The notes beneath the pieces were generated by a model. That model was given only the letters and a program-made list of their open reading frames with translations, was not told the origin of the DNA and did no database searches. Positions 7,363 through 16,127 of a stretch of 64,000 nucleotides of DNA are shown here, piece by piece. A program made the translations under genes and the position numbers. How positions within the stretch are numbered: position 1 is the stretch's first letter; every line of letters begins with the position of its first letter. The stretch covers positions 696,320 to 760,319 of the forward strand of contig PMSM01000006.1 of the NCBI GenBank assembly GCA_003168335.1, given 5' to 3'. The DNA comes from Blastocatellia bacterium (GTDB lineage: Bacteria > Acidobacteriota > Blastocatellia > Pyrinomonadales > Pyrinomonadaceae).

Positions 7363-8076
7363 TCACGAAATCGCCCGCGCGATCAGAAACGCGGCGCCGG
7401 CGGCGAGGCTGCCAATCAACGCCGTTTGCAAAGCACTGCGCACGGGACGCGTGCCGGTGTAGTGGCCTTTGATAAATCCGAACAAGAGCAGCGCGACCAG
7501 CGTGAACCCAACTGAGTAAAAGAGCGCAATCGTGATGTTGGCCTGCTTGATGAAGTTACTGGCGATGTAGGGAGCGAGCGGAATCAAGCCGCCGGCCATA
7601 TACGAAGCCGCAATCGTTAAAGCGCTGACGAGCGCACGTTTCGGATCCGGTTTCTCCAGGCCAAGTTCGAAGCGCATCATGAAGTCAACCCACTTCTTCG
7701 GGTGCTTCGTCAGAGCCTCTACGATGGGCGCGCTTTCCGCGGCACTCAAGCCGTACGATTGAAAAACCTGTGCCACCTCGCGTTTTTCTTCGTCGGGAAT
7801 CTCGATCACTTCAAGCTTCTCGCGCTCGCGCTCTTTGGCGTAATGTTCCGCGTCGCTCTTGGCCGCGAGATAACCACCCAGACCCATCGCGATCGAGCCC
7901 GCCGCAATCTCGGCCAAGCCCGCTGTCACAATGATTCCGGTAGTTGCAGTTGCCAGGCCGGTCAACCCCGCGGCGAGCGCGAATGGCACCGTCAAACCAT
8001 CCGACATGCCAATAACTATGTCGCGGACTGTTTCACCGGCGGTGAAGTGTCGTTCGACGTGTCGAGTTTGCGGCAT
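7363..8076 (-). CDS. VIT1/CCC1 family iron/manganese transporter
   Basis: 237 residues with the VIT1/CCC1 architecture: first helix with DIVIGMSDGLTVPFALAAGL (residues about 20-38), a second helix with AEIAAGSIAMGLGGYLAAKS, a charged cytosolic loop rich in Glu (about 75-120) that binds metal in plant VIT1, and three C-terminal membrane segments. Family members move Fe2+ or Mn2+ out of the cytoplasm. It lies on the same strand as a GDT1-type gene 145 bases upstream, together suggesting a manganese/iron export module. Confidence 0.9.
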   Translation of the reverse strand: MPQTRHVERHFTAGETVRDIVIGMSDGLTVPFALAAGLTGLATATTGIIVTAGLAEIAAGSIAMGLGGYLAAKSDAEHYAKEREREKLEVIEIPDEEKREVAQVFQSYGLSAAESAPIVEALTKHPKKWVDFMMRFELGLEKPDPKRALVSALTIAASYMAGGLIPLAPYIASNFIKQANITIALFYSVGFTLVALLLFGFIKGHYTGTRPVRSALQTALIGSLAAGAAFLIARAIS

Positions 8077-8123
8077 TGAGTTTCTCCGGAGTTGAGTTCG
8101 AAGTACGACTGACTAAGGTTTTT

Positions 8124-8214
8124 ACCACCGAGGACACAGCGGAACGACAAAGCTGGGGAGTGCGATATGAATCAACCTTGCTGCTGGTTCCTTCTTCTCT
8201 GTGTCCTCTGTGGT
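8124..8214. repeat. Inverted repeat of the ACCACAGAGGACACAAAG type
   Basis: ACCACCGAGGACACA at the left is matched by TGTGTCCTCTGTGGT at the right, in the gap between the GDT1-like and VIT1-like genes. Same family as the elements at 5074-5144, 21190-21649 and 28057-28150. Confidence 0.65.
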
Positions 8215-8220
8215 TGAGTT

Positions 8221-8499
8221 CTAGAACTTTCCGATCAGAATCAGCACTCCGATTACGATGAAGGCAGCGCCAGCCACGCGCTTGATCCATTCAAGGGGTA
8301 AGTACTGGCTCAAAACGGTTCCGACCACGACGCCGATAGCTGAGACTGCAACCAGAGCCAGCGACGCGCCAATGAAAACTTCCCAGGGCCGCTTCTTATC
8401 AGCGGCCATGGTCATCGCGGCAATCTGGGTCTTGTCACCCATCTCCGCCAAAAAGATTACGCCGAAAGTTGTCAGCATTACGCGCCAGTCCATCTGCAC
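8221..8499 (-). CDS. GDT1/TMEM165 (UPF0016) family protein, single-repeat form
   Basis: 92 residues with three predicted membrane helices and one copy of the signature AEMGDKTQ at about residue 19. The family exports Mn2+ (and Ca2+/H+ exchange in eukaryotes). Full-length members have two inverted repeats each with E-x-G-D-(K/R)-T/S; this gene has one, so it would have to work as a dimer or with a partner, as some bacterial half-size members do. Start could also be the second ATG, two codons in. A promoter-like TTGACA and a dyad lie just upstream. Confidence 0.87.
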   Translation of the reverse strand: MQMDWRVMLTTFGVIFLAEMGDKTQIAAMTMAADKKRPWEVFIGASLALVAVSAIGVVVGTVLSQYLPLEWIKRVAGAAFIVIGVLILIGKF

Positions 8500-8527
8500 C
8501 TCTCATTTCCTTCGTTTATTTATTGAT

Positions 8528-8565
8528 TGCGCAATTCATGTAAGGCACAATTGCGTATCTGTCAA
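8528..8565 (-). promoter_or_regulatory. Promoter and overlapping operator dyad for GDT1-like gene
   Basis: On the minus strand a perfect TTGACA (8565-8560) is followed after 16-17 bases by TTACAT/TACATG. The spacer and -10 are embedded in an inverted repeat, TGCGCAATT (8528-8536) and AATTGCGTA (8549-8557). An operator overlapping a promoter ahead of a manganese exporter gene would fit a metal-sensing repressor, but the repressor is not identified. Confidence 0.45.
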
Positions 8566-8627
8566 CATATTACTCCAGGCCGGTAGTGTCTTCTGGTTTT
8601 AAGTAAGACAGAACTTGAGACCCTACC

Positions 8628-11600
8628 GTGTTGGCCGTTAATCGAGTTTCCCACATGGTTAAGCCCACCAAAGAATTTATCGGGACGGAGCGTTTCACCT
8701 TGCGCCGCCGTCTGGGCGCGGGCGGCATGGGCGTCGTGTACGAAGCGCATGACCGCGAGATGGACAAAATTGTCGCCCTCAAAACTCTGACTCGCGCAGA
8801 GGCCGCGCACATCTATCGCTTCAAACGAGAGTTTCGCACGCTCGCTGATGTTTCGCATCCCAATCTGGTCGCACTGTACGAACTAATGTCCGACGGCCAG
8901 CACTGGTTCTTCACCATGGAACTGGTTAAGGGCGTGACCTTCATTCAACACGTCCGGCCGGAAACTGCGGGCGCGTTCGACAGCGCAACAGACAACACTT
9001 TGCCCGGGCCGCGCGCGCCGCTGGTCAGACACACCGATTCAGAAGCTGAAACCGAAGTCTTTGACAGTTCGCACCTCTCTCTGGAGTCCGCGGAAAGGGC
9101 CCCGCTGGATGACGCCCAGCCGGCGGTCGCTTCCTACTACAAACTCGATGTACCGCGATTGCGATCAGCACTGCAACAGCTCGCCGAAGGTGTAAACCGT
9201 TTGCACGAGCTGGGCAAGCTGCATCGCGATATTAAACCTTCGAACGTGTTGGTGACCGACGAAGGCCGCGTGGTGCTACTCGACTTTGGATTAGTTGAGG
9301 ACATCGAACCTGAACACTCCGAGACCTTGCTCGCCGGCACGCCCGACTACATGTCGCCTGAGCAAGGCGCCCAGATGGCGATTTCGAAGGCCAGCGATTG
9401 GTATAGCGTCGGGGTGATTCTTTACCAGGCGTTGACCGGTCACCTGCCGTTCAGAGGCCGCTTCTTTGAAGTCATGATGCGTAAGCAGACGCACGATCCC
9501 ATCCAGCCCCGCGAGCTGAATCGCAACGTTTCCCGGGACCTGAACGACCTGTGCATCAGACTGCTGCGGCGCGACGCTGAAGCACGGCCCACCGGCCGCG
9601 AGATCCTGCGCACGTTGGGCGCGCGCACCGCCGGAACTTTGCCGGCATCGTTCGTCACTACGACGGCCGAAAGTGCTTTCATCGGCCGCGAGCGCCTGCT
9701 CGCTGAATTGCTCGATGCTTTTTCCGCGACCAGCGAAGGAGAAACAGTCTCGGTATATGTTCACGGCAATTCGGGCATGGGAAAGTCTGCCCTGGTGCGG
9801 ACGTTCCTCGATCAGATTAAGCAAAAGCACAAGCCGATCATTTTGCAGGGCCGCTGTTACGAGCGCGAGTCGGTTCCTTACAAAGCTCTCGACGGAGTTG
9901 TCGACAGTTTGAGCAGACACCTGGCCTCGCTGCGTCACGGCCGGGCCGAAGCACTCATGCCGCACAATTCGCTGGCCCTGGCCAGGGTGTTCCCGGTGAT
10001 GCTGCAAGTCGACGCGATCTTCAATGCGCGTTCCGCGCGGCCAGAGACCGTCGACTTGTTCACCCTGCGGCGGCAGGCATTCGGCGCGCTGCGTGAATTG
10101 CTCGGACGGATCGCCAGCCGTCAGCCGCTGGTAATCTACATCGACGACCTGCAATGGGCTGATGCCGACAGCACTTTTCTGCTGGAAGATCTGTTGCAGC
10201 CTCCGGACGCACCGAAGCTGTTGCTGGTGGGAAGCTTTCGCACCGAAGACCTTGAAACCAAGCCGTTCCTCAAGCAACTCTTGCAGGGCACCGGTACCGA
10301 CACCTGTCGCGAACTCTTCGTTGGCCCGTTACCGGGTGGCGAGGCGCGCGAGTTAACGCGTTCGCTTTTTGCTTCGGTCGGAATTTCCAGCGAACCTTTT
10401 ATCGATTCTATTGTGCACGAAGCCGGTGGCAGTCCGTTCCTGCTGGAACAATTGACGCACTACGGGATGATGAACGAGCGAGCGGCGACCGCCGGAATCA
10501 CATTAGGCACGATGCTGGAAGAGCGCATCAGGCAATTACCGGCAGGCTCGCGGCAGTTTCTCGACACGCTCGCGGTCGCCCGGCGACCAGTCAATCAGGA
10601 CGTGGCCGTGAACGCGGCGGGATTGAATGACGACGCTTTGAAAATTTTGAGCGCTCTGCGGACCGCGCAGTTTGTGCGCAGCGGGGGCACGGGCTATGGC
10701 ATTGAGATCTACCACGATCGCATCGGCGAGACGCTGGCGTCGCTGCTGGCTGACGACGAGCGGCGCCAGATTCATCGTCGTTTGGCGCAGGCCCTCGAAG
10801 CGCGCGGGCTGGACGATCCGGAAGCGCTTTACGAAGACTATCTCGGCGCGGGCGAAGAAGATCGCGCGGCCCTGCACGCCGAAGCCGCGGCCCGCAAAGC
10901 GGCGAGCGCGCTGGCCTTTGACCGGGCCGCGCTGTATTACCGCCGCGCCATTGAACTGAAACCCGGCGCCCCCAATCTGGTCGATCTGAAGATCAGCCTC
11001 GGTGACGCGTTGGCCAATGCCGGTCGGCCGGCCGAAGCCGCGAAAGAATTTCTCGACGCTGCTAAATCGAGCGGATCGCAGCGGTCGCTCGCCTTGCAAC
11101 AACGCGCCGGCGCGCAGTTGTTGACGGGCGGTCACATCGAAGAAGGCCTGGAAGTTTTTCGCGTCGTGCTGGAAACCGCCGGATTCAAACTGGCCAACGG
11201 ACCCAAGCGGGCCTTACTGTCACTGATTCTGCGCCGCTTATGGATTCGCCTGCGCGGACTTGAATTCACCGAACGTCAGGCGAGCGACATTCCTGAAGCG
11301 GATCTGGCTCGGATCGACATCTGTTGGACCGTCGCCGCCGGCCTGGGCGTAGTCGATCTGATTCGCGGTGCTGACTTTCAAAGCCGGCATCTGCTGCTGG
11401 CGCTGCGCTCTGGCGAGATCTACCGGGTAGCGCGAGCCATGGCGTTCGAAGTAGCACAAACTGCCGCGCATGGCGGCGCCAAAAGAGAACAAGCTCTGGA
11501 ACTCGCCGATCGAACTGAGCGTCTGGCGCAACGCGCCGCGAATCCGCACGCGATCGGTCTGGCCATCTGGGCGCGTGGATTGAGTTCTTACCTGGTCGGT

Positions 11601-12458
11601 GACTGGAAAAAATCTGCCGAACTCTGCGAACGCGCCGCGGAAGTTTTGCGCGATCAATGCACCGGCGTGACCTGGGAGTTGACGATCGCGCATCGCTTTA
11701 TGCTCAGCTCGCTGATGTTTCTGGGCGAGATGGTCGAGGTATCGCACCGCGTGCCGCAACTGCTCGCCGCGGCTTTGGAACAGGGAAACCTTTTCGCGGC
11801 AACCGACTTGCGCACGCGTATGAATCCGATCTGGTTGGCGGCCGACGATCCGGATCGAGCGCGAGCCGAAGTAATCTCGGCACTGACCACCTGGCCGCGC
11901 AAAGGCTTTCACTTGCAGCACTACAGTTCGCTGGTCGCCCTGGTGCAAATCGAGCTTTACACCGGCGATTACGAAGTGGCGTGGAAACACATCGAAGGAC
12001 AAATTAAGCCGCTGGAAAAATCCATGCTGCTGCGCATTCAGGGACTGCGCATTGAAGCTATGTTTTTGCGCGCACGTCTGGCCCTGGCCAGCGCTGCCGG
12101 GCAGAAGCGAGAGCGACGTTTGCGCATCGCGGAAAATCTGGCGCACAGCATCGCCAACGAACAGATGCCCTGGTCGAATCCGCTGGCGATGTTGATTCAT
12201 GCCGGGTTGGCCAGTCGACGGGCAGATGATTCGCGGGCAGTGGCGTTGATTTCTCAGGCCATCGAAGGTTTTGTTGCGTCGGATATGGCGCTCTACGCTG
12301 CGACCGCGCGCTGGCGACTGGGCGAGATACTTGGCGGCGATCGCGGCGGCGAACTCGTCAAACAAGCCGACGACTGGATGAGCAAGCAGCAAATCAAGAA
12401 TCCGGCCGCCGTCGCGAACTTGATGGCGCCTGGTTTTAGTGAGCCGCCGGGGCAGTAG
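8628..12458 (+). CDS. Ser/Thr protein kinase fused to AAA ATPase and TPR-like region
   Basis: 1276 residues. Kinase domain about 20-335: glycine loop GAGGMG (30-35), VALK lysine (about 52), HRDIKPSN catalytic loop (about 199), DFG (about 219) and MSPEQG. Next an AAA_16/MalT-like ATPase about 345-640 with Walker A GNSGMGKS (about 382) and Walker B YIDDLQWAD (about 504). The remaining 600 residues are helical repeats. This is a PknK-like layout, usually a cytoplasmic signal integrator. The frame opens at GTG 8628; ATG 8655 is an alternative that leaves the kinase intact. No transmembrane segment is seen. Confidence 0.9.
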   Translation: MLAVNRVSHMVKPTKEFIGTERFTLRRRLGAGGMGVVYEAHDREMDKIVALKTLTRAEAAHIYRFKREFRTLADVSHPNLVALYELMSDGQHWFFTMELVKGVTFIQHVRPETAGAFDSATDNTLPGPRAPLVRHTDSEAETEVFDSSHLSLESAERAPLDDAQPAVASYYKLDVPRLRSALQQLAEGVNRLHELGKLHRDIKPSNVLVTDEGRVVLLDFGLVEDIEPEHSETLLAGTPDYMSPEQGAQMAISKASDWYSVGVILYQALTGHLPFRGRFFEVMMRKQTHDPIQPRELNRNVSRDLNDLCIRLLRRDAEARPTGREILRTLGARTAGTLPASFVTTTAESAFIGRERLLAELLDAFSATSEGETVSVYVHGNSGMGKSALVRTFLDQIKQKHKPIILQGRCYERESVPYKALDGVVDSLSRHLASLRHGRAEALMPHNSLALARVFPVMLQVDAIFNARSARPETVDLFTLRRQAFGALRELLGRIASRQPLVIYIDDLQWADADSTFLLEDLLQPPDAPKLLLVGSFRTEDLETKPFLKQLLQGTGTDTCRELFVGPLPGGEARELTRSLFASVGISSEPFIDSIVHEAGGSPFLLEQLTHYGMMNERAATAGITLGTMLEERIRQLPAGSRQFLDTLAVARRPVNQDVAVNAAGLNDDALKILSALRTAQFVRSGGTGYGIEIYHDRIGETLASLLADDERRQIHRRLAQALEARGLDDPEALYEDYLGAGEEDRAALHAEAAARKAASALAFDRAALYYRRAIELKPGAPNLVDLKISLGDALANAGRPAEAAKEFLDAAKSSGSQRSLALQQRAGAQLLTGGHIEEGLEVFRVVLETAGFKLANGPKRALLSLILRRLWIRLRGLEFTERQASDIPEADLARIDICWTVAAGLGVVDLIRGADFQSRHLLLALRSGEIYRVARAMAFEVAQTAAHGGAKREQALELADRTERLAQRAANPHAIGLAIWARGLSSYLVGDWKKSAELCERAAEVLRDQCTGVTWELTIAHRFMLSSLMFLGEMVEVSHRVPQLLAAALEQGNLFAATDLRTRMNPIWLAADDPDRARAEVISALTTWPRKGFHLQHYSSLVALVQIELYTGDYEVAWKHIEGQIKPLEKSMLLRIQGLRIEAMFLRARLALASAAGQKRERRLRIAENLAHSIANEQMPWSNPLAMLIHAGLASRRADDSRAVALISQAIEGFVASDMALYAATARWRLGEILGGDRGGELVKQADDWMSKQQIKNPAAVANLMAPGFSEPPGQ

Positions 12459-12530
12459 CGCAAGGCGATCAACGGGGCGCTTCGGTTTTGATCCCATAAG
12501 CAGGTTGGTTGAAAACGCGTGTGGTTTCTT

Positions 12531-12613
12531 CCCCTCCCTTTGGGAGGGGTTAGCGGACGGTGCAAAGCCGGGACGGAGACAAGCCCTCTCCCCAGCCCTC
12601 TCCCAAAGAGAGA
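12531..12613. repeat. Two G/C-rich hairpins (CCCTCCC.. repeat unit), possible terminator
   Basis: A perfect 8-bp hairpin CCCCTCCC-TTT-GGGAGGGG (12531-12549) is followed by a second dyad near 12597-12613 (CCCTCTC..GAGAGAGGG). Placed after the kinase gene, it may end its transcript, though no U-run follows. The wording of the repeat (CCCTCTCCCCAGCCCTCTCCC) is that of a dispersed intergenic element. Confidence 0.55.
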
Positions 12614-12671
12614 GGGAGAAAAGACTTTAAGTTCTTTCATCCCAAAATCTCAGACGACCTGATACGAAAAC

Positions 12672-14273
12672 ATGATCTTCAAGAGCCCTTACCCAGACAT
12701 TGAAATTCCCGACACACCCGTCGCGTCTTTCATCCTCGAACACGCGTCGCGATTTGCCGCCCAGCCCGCGCTGATTGATGGCCGAACCGGGCGCACGCTC
12801 ACTTACGATCAACTGGTTACGGCCGTAGATCGAACCGCCGCTGGTTTGGCCACGCGCGGCTTTCGGAAAGGCGACGTCTTGGCAATTCATTGCCCGAACG
12901 CTCCCGAGTACGCCGTGGCTTTTCTCGCGGTGGCGAAGCTCGGCGGCATCGCGACCATGGCTTCGCCGCTCTTCAATAAGACCGAACTGGCGACGCAACT
13001 GAAAGACAGTGGCGCGGCCTATCTATTGACGGATTCAGAGCACCTGGACACGGCGCTGGCCGCCGCGCAGACAGTCAACCTGAGCGAAGTCTTGCTGCTG
13101 GACGAATCAGATGACGCGCGTGGCGCGACTTCATTCCCGGCGCTTCAGAATCACAAGGACAAAGCGCCGTCAGTAGCAATAAATCCGCGGTCAGATATCG
13201 TCGCGTTGCCCTACTCGAGTGGGACGACGGGTTGGCCCAAAGGCGTGATGCTGACTCACTACAACCTGGTCGCCATGCTTCGCCAGATGGAAACGGCCGC
13301 CGTGCTGCACCAGGGGGACAGAGTAATTTGTGTCGTGCCCTGCTATCACGTCTATGGGTTTCACATCGTGCTTAATCTGGCATTGCGCACGGGCGCTACG
13401 GTCGTCACTTTGCCGCGATTTGATCTGGAAGAATTCCTGGGCGCCCTGCAAGACTATGAAATCAATATCGTGCCCGTCGTGCCGCCCATCGTACTCGCGC
13501 TCTCGCGGACGCCGCTCCTCGACCGTTTTGATCTTTCTAAGTTGAAGACGCTGCACTGTGGCGCGGCGCCCCTGTCCGTCGAAGTGGCCAGCGCTGCCTG
13601 CGAGCGACTCGGCGTGCGCATCAGTTACGGTTACGGCATGACTGAGCTTAGTCCGCTTTCGCACCTGACCTACCCGAGCGGGGATGGTGAGAAGCCGGGA
13701 TCAGCGGGTTATTGCCTGCCGAATACCACTTGTAAGATCGTCGGCGTGGAAACCAGGATCGAGTTGGGACCGGGCGAGGAAGGGGAAGTGTGCGTCCGTG
13801 GCCCACAGGTCATGAAAGGTTATCTGAACCAGCCTGAGGCAACCGCCGATCTCATTGACGACGAAGGCTGGCTGCACACCGGCGACATCGGCTATGCGGA
13901 TGAGGACGGCGCGCTGTTCATCGTCGATCGCCTGAAAGAGTTGATTAAATATAAAGGCCGCCAGGTCGCGCCGGCTGAGCTGGAAGCCGTGCTGCTTTCG
14001 CATCCGGCGATCGCGGACGCAGCGGTGATTCCCAGCCCGGATGAATTTGCCGGCGAAGTTCCGATAGCTTTTGTAGTGCTAAAAGAAGACGCCTCGGCGG
14101 CCACGATCATCGACTTCGTGTCCGAGCGGGTCGCGCCTTACAAGAAAATCCGGCGCGTCGAGTTCGTCGATCACATTCCCAAGAGCCCGGCGGGGAAAAT
14201 CCTGCGGCGGGTGCTGGCGCAACGCGTGCGAGAAAAGATCAGGAGTAGTGAGGAAGGAACGAAGCGTGATTGA
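12672..14273 (+). CDS. AMP-forming acyl-CoA synthetase, 4-coumarate-CoA-ligase-like
   Basis: 533 residues of the ANL adenylating superfamily. Motifs in order: P-loop LPYSSGTTGWPKGVMLTH at about residue 178, YGYGMTELSP at about 317, GWLHTGDIGY with the ribose-binding Asp at about 402, the hinge VDRLKELIKYKG at about 418, and the C-terminal catalytic lysine in KSPAGKILRR at about 509. It activates a carboxylic acid to acyl-AMP and then the CoA thioester. Sequence resembles the 4CL/fatty-acyl clade; the substrate cannot be fixed. No pathway partner is adjacent. Confidence 0.88.
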   Translation: MIFKSPYPDIEIPDTPVASFILEHASRFAAQPALIDGRTGRTLTYDQLVTAVDRTAAGLATRGFRKGDVLAIHCPNAPEYAVAFLAVAKLGGIATMASPLFNKTELATQLKDSGAAYLLTDSEHLDTALAAAQTVNLSEVLLLDESDDARGATSFPALQNHKDKAPSVAINPRSDIVALPYSSGTTGWPKGVMLTHYNLVAMLRQMETAAVLHQGDRVICVVPCYHVYGFHIVLNLALRTGATVVTLPRFDLEEFLGALQDYEINIVPVVPPIVLALSRTPLLDRFDLSKLKTLHCGAAPLSVEVASAACERLGVRISYGYGMTELSPLSHLTYPSGDGEKPGSAGYCLPNTTCKIVGVETRIELGPGEEGEVCVRGPQVMKGYLNQPEATADLIDDEGWLHTGDIGYADEDGALFIVDRLKELIKYKGRQVAPAELEAVLLSHPAIADAAVIPSPDEFAGEVPIAFVVLKEDASAATIIDFVSERVAPYKKIRRVEFVDHIPKSPAGKILRRVLAQRVREKIRSSEEGTKRD

Positions 14274-14298
14274 TTAAGTCAGTAAGCCGGTGTCTTTA

Positions 14299-14475
14299 GG
14301 ACGCTGAAAGCGTCCAATGTAATAGCCGTGGGCAACGCCCACGGATTACGGACACATTCTTTCAATCGACCCTGCAGGGGTCGCATCGATTCGACCCTTT
14401 CAGGGTCGCGATTCGTTTTTTGACCGTGTTCCGGGGGCGATGCCCCCGGCTATTTCATCTCACGCTTTCGGCGTG
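14299..14475. repeat. Six-hairpin intergenic array
   Basis: Six consecutive perfect or near-perfect short hairpins: 14299-14315 (GGACGC/GCGTCC), 14326-14344 (CCGTGGGC/GCCCACGG), 14367-14383 (CGACCC/GGGTCG), 14392-14408 (CGACCC/GGGTCG), 14431-14449 (CCGGGGGC/GCCCCCGG) and 14461-14475 (CACGC/GCGTG). Stems are 5-8 bp with loops of 3-5. It separates the ligase and the convergently transcribed radical SAM gene. The pattern is a mosaic REP-like element; it is not a CRISPR, because the units differ and have no constant repeat. Confidence 0.75.
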
Positions 14476-14533
14476 AAGCGGCCGCCCACTCCTACCGTGG
14501 ATGGCACTGACTTCATCTTCCTCGATTGTGGTC

Positions 14534-16117
14534 TCATCCAAACGCGACGGCGCGCTGATCGATACGTAGGGGTTCGCGCTTCAGCAATCCCGACTCGATC
14601 AACTCTTCAGCTGGGTTGCCGCTTTTATCAGTCACCATCGTCGGTCGAAAGTAGTTCTCGAAGCGTGAGTCGACGCGGAACGCCGGCGTATAAGTTTGAT
14701 CGAGGGGCTCAGTAGTACTCACGTAGGTGCGGGCCCGGCCTTTCTTCATCCAACCCAGGGCCGTCGTGGAGGTCATCAGAGTGTGCGCCGAAAGCAGCAA
14801 GCCCTGTTCAAATCCGATCGACAATTGCAGCGGGTTTAGTTTCGAACGATAAAGATTGAAGAACTTAATTGAATGCTTGAGTACGCGGCTGCGCAAACCT
14901 CGGAAGTGTTCGACGCCGCGCACGAATTCGACGGCCTGGTCAATTGGGTCGAGTGTCTTTTGCACGATCGTAATGCCGTCCATGTCGCGCAGTTTCGTGT
15001 CCGGCAGAATGCTCCGATTAGCAAGACATTCATAAAAGTATGGCGTGCCGAGAATCGGGATCGAGAGCGTGACGAAAGCAGGCAGAGTAATTTCAGGCGT
15101 GCCGGTAATGAACTTCAGTTCCAGCTGCACGTCGGCAATCGTGCGCGTGCTGAGATCCAGCATCAAGCCGTAACAAAAGATTATGCCGGCGTTCAGGCAG
15201 CGACTGATCATTTCGACCTGCGGCACGGAAGTGTTCTGCAGTTTGTTGAAAGTTCGCAGCCAGTTGGAATCGAAAGATTCGACGCCGCTGAAAAGCAACT
15301 CGCACCCGGATTCTTTGGCGAGCGTCAAATTCTCCTGCTTGTTAAAAAAATCGTTGGTCACCAGCGCGGCCCAATTCCGGAACTGTCCGGCCGCTCGCAA
15401 CTCCTTTATGAGATCGATTCGCCGGCGAAAGTGGTCCCGATCATTCCCGTAAAAATTATTGTCGAGGAAAAACAGTTTCCGTTTCTTGCCGGCGGCGACG
15501 ATCTGCTGGCGAATGTTCTCGAGATCGTAGGTCTGATAAGCCCGGCCCTCGCCGGTGAGGGAGCAAAACGAACAGTGAAAGTTACAGTACCGGGTAGTCT
15601 CGACATAGCTCATCAGCTTCAGCCAGTAGCCCAGATCGAAACGCGGAAGCATTTGCTCGGCCGCATAAGCATCGCCCCATGCATCGGTAATGACTTCGCG
15701 AAGTTCTTCAATATCGCCCAGACAACTGTAGTCAAAAACCTTTTCAGAAAGCAGCGGCAGTGCGCGCACCGCCGGTCCGCCGGCGACCACGATCACCTTT
15801 GGGTTCTTCGTGCGCGCGTATCCGGTCAGGTGCAGCATGCGATCGAAACAGTGCGTTAGTCCGGTCAGAACCAGCATGTCGGGCCAGCCGAGGAGTGGCT
15901 CGTCTTCGAGCGGGCCGCTCGACAATTCGTTGTAGCAACGCACCTCGCACAGTTCCGTCGCGAAAGCCCCGGCGAGATAGATCGGGCCGACGGCCTGCGG
16001 AATCTTAGTCGTACGACGTATGGGTTCGCGGGAGTAATCGAAATAGCAGTTAACTACGAGGACGCGCCGGCGCGGCACAAAGGATCGGGGAATCTGATCG
16101 GGAGCCGATGCAGACAT
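14534..16117 (-). CDS. B12-binding-domain-like radical SAM protein
   Basis: 527 residues from ATG 16117; a longer frame upstream reads as low-quality sequence overlapping another gene. The N-terminus (VLVVNCYFDYSREP to about residue 150) resembles the Rossmann-like B12-binding fold but lacks the DxHxxG cobalamin ligand motif. The radical SAM cluster motif is CNFHCSFC at about residue 178, followed by barrel strands (LFFLDNNFYG, LLFSGVESFD). Such proteins start radical chemistry from S-adenosylmethionine; substrate unknown. A small same-strand gene ends 10 bases before its start, suggesting an operon. Confidence 0.83.
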   Translation of the reverse strand: MSASAPDQIPRSFVPRRRVLVVNCYFDYSREPIRRTTKIPQAVGPIYLAGAFATELCEVRCYNELSSGPLEDEPLLGWPDMLVLTGLTHCFDRMLHLTGYARTKNPKVIVVAGGPAVRALPLLSEKVFDYSCLGDIEELREVITDAWGDAYAAEQMLPRFDLGYWLKLMSYVETTRYCNFHCSFCSLTGEGRAYQTYDLENIRQQIVAAGKKRKLFFLDNNFYGNDRDHFRRRIDLIKELRAAGQFRNWAALVTNDFFNKQENLTLAKESGCELLFSGVESFDSNWLRTFNKLQNTSVPQVEMISRCLNAGIIFCYGLMLDLSTRTIADVQLELKFITGTPEITLPAFVTLSIPILGTPYFYECLANRSILPDTKLRDMDGITIVQKTLDPIDQAVEFVRGVEHFRGLRSRVLKHSIKFFNLYRSKLNPLQLSIGFEQGLLLSAHTLMTSTTALGWMKKGRARTYVSTTEPLDQTYTPAFRVDSRFENYFRPTMVTDKSGNPAEELIESGLLKREPLRIDQRAVAFG

Positions 16118-16127
16118 GGGAGCAAAC

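Noticed and set aside
8500-8627. yybP-ykoY manganese riboswitch upstream of the GDT1-like gene
   Set aside because: The region contains a promoter and a dyad, but I could not find the two conserved metal-binding loops of this riboswitch.
9291-10277. 328-codon minus-strand frame within the kinase gene
   Set aside because: Antisense to the conserved kinase and ATPase motifs, with no domain of its own and no ribosome site noticed.
11238-12497. 419-codon open frame on the minus strand opposite the kinase gene
   Set aside because: Reads as a shadow frame of the kinase: it lacks recognisable domains and the sense strand has clear motifs.
14299-14475. CRISPR array
   Set aside because: The hairpin units differ in sequence and have no constant direct repeat with regular spacers; it is a hairpin mosaic.
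14873-15859. 328-codon plus-strand frame across the radical SAM gene
   Set aside because: Antisense shadow; the opposite strand encodes the CNFHCSFC radical SAM motif.
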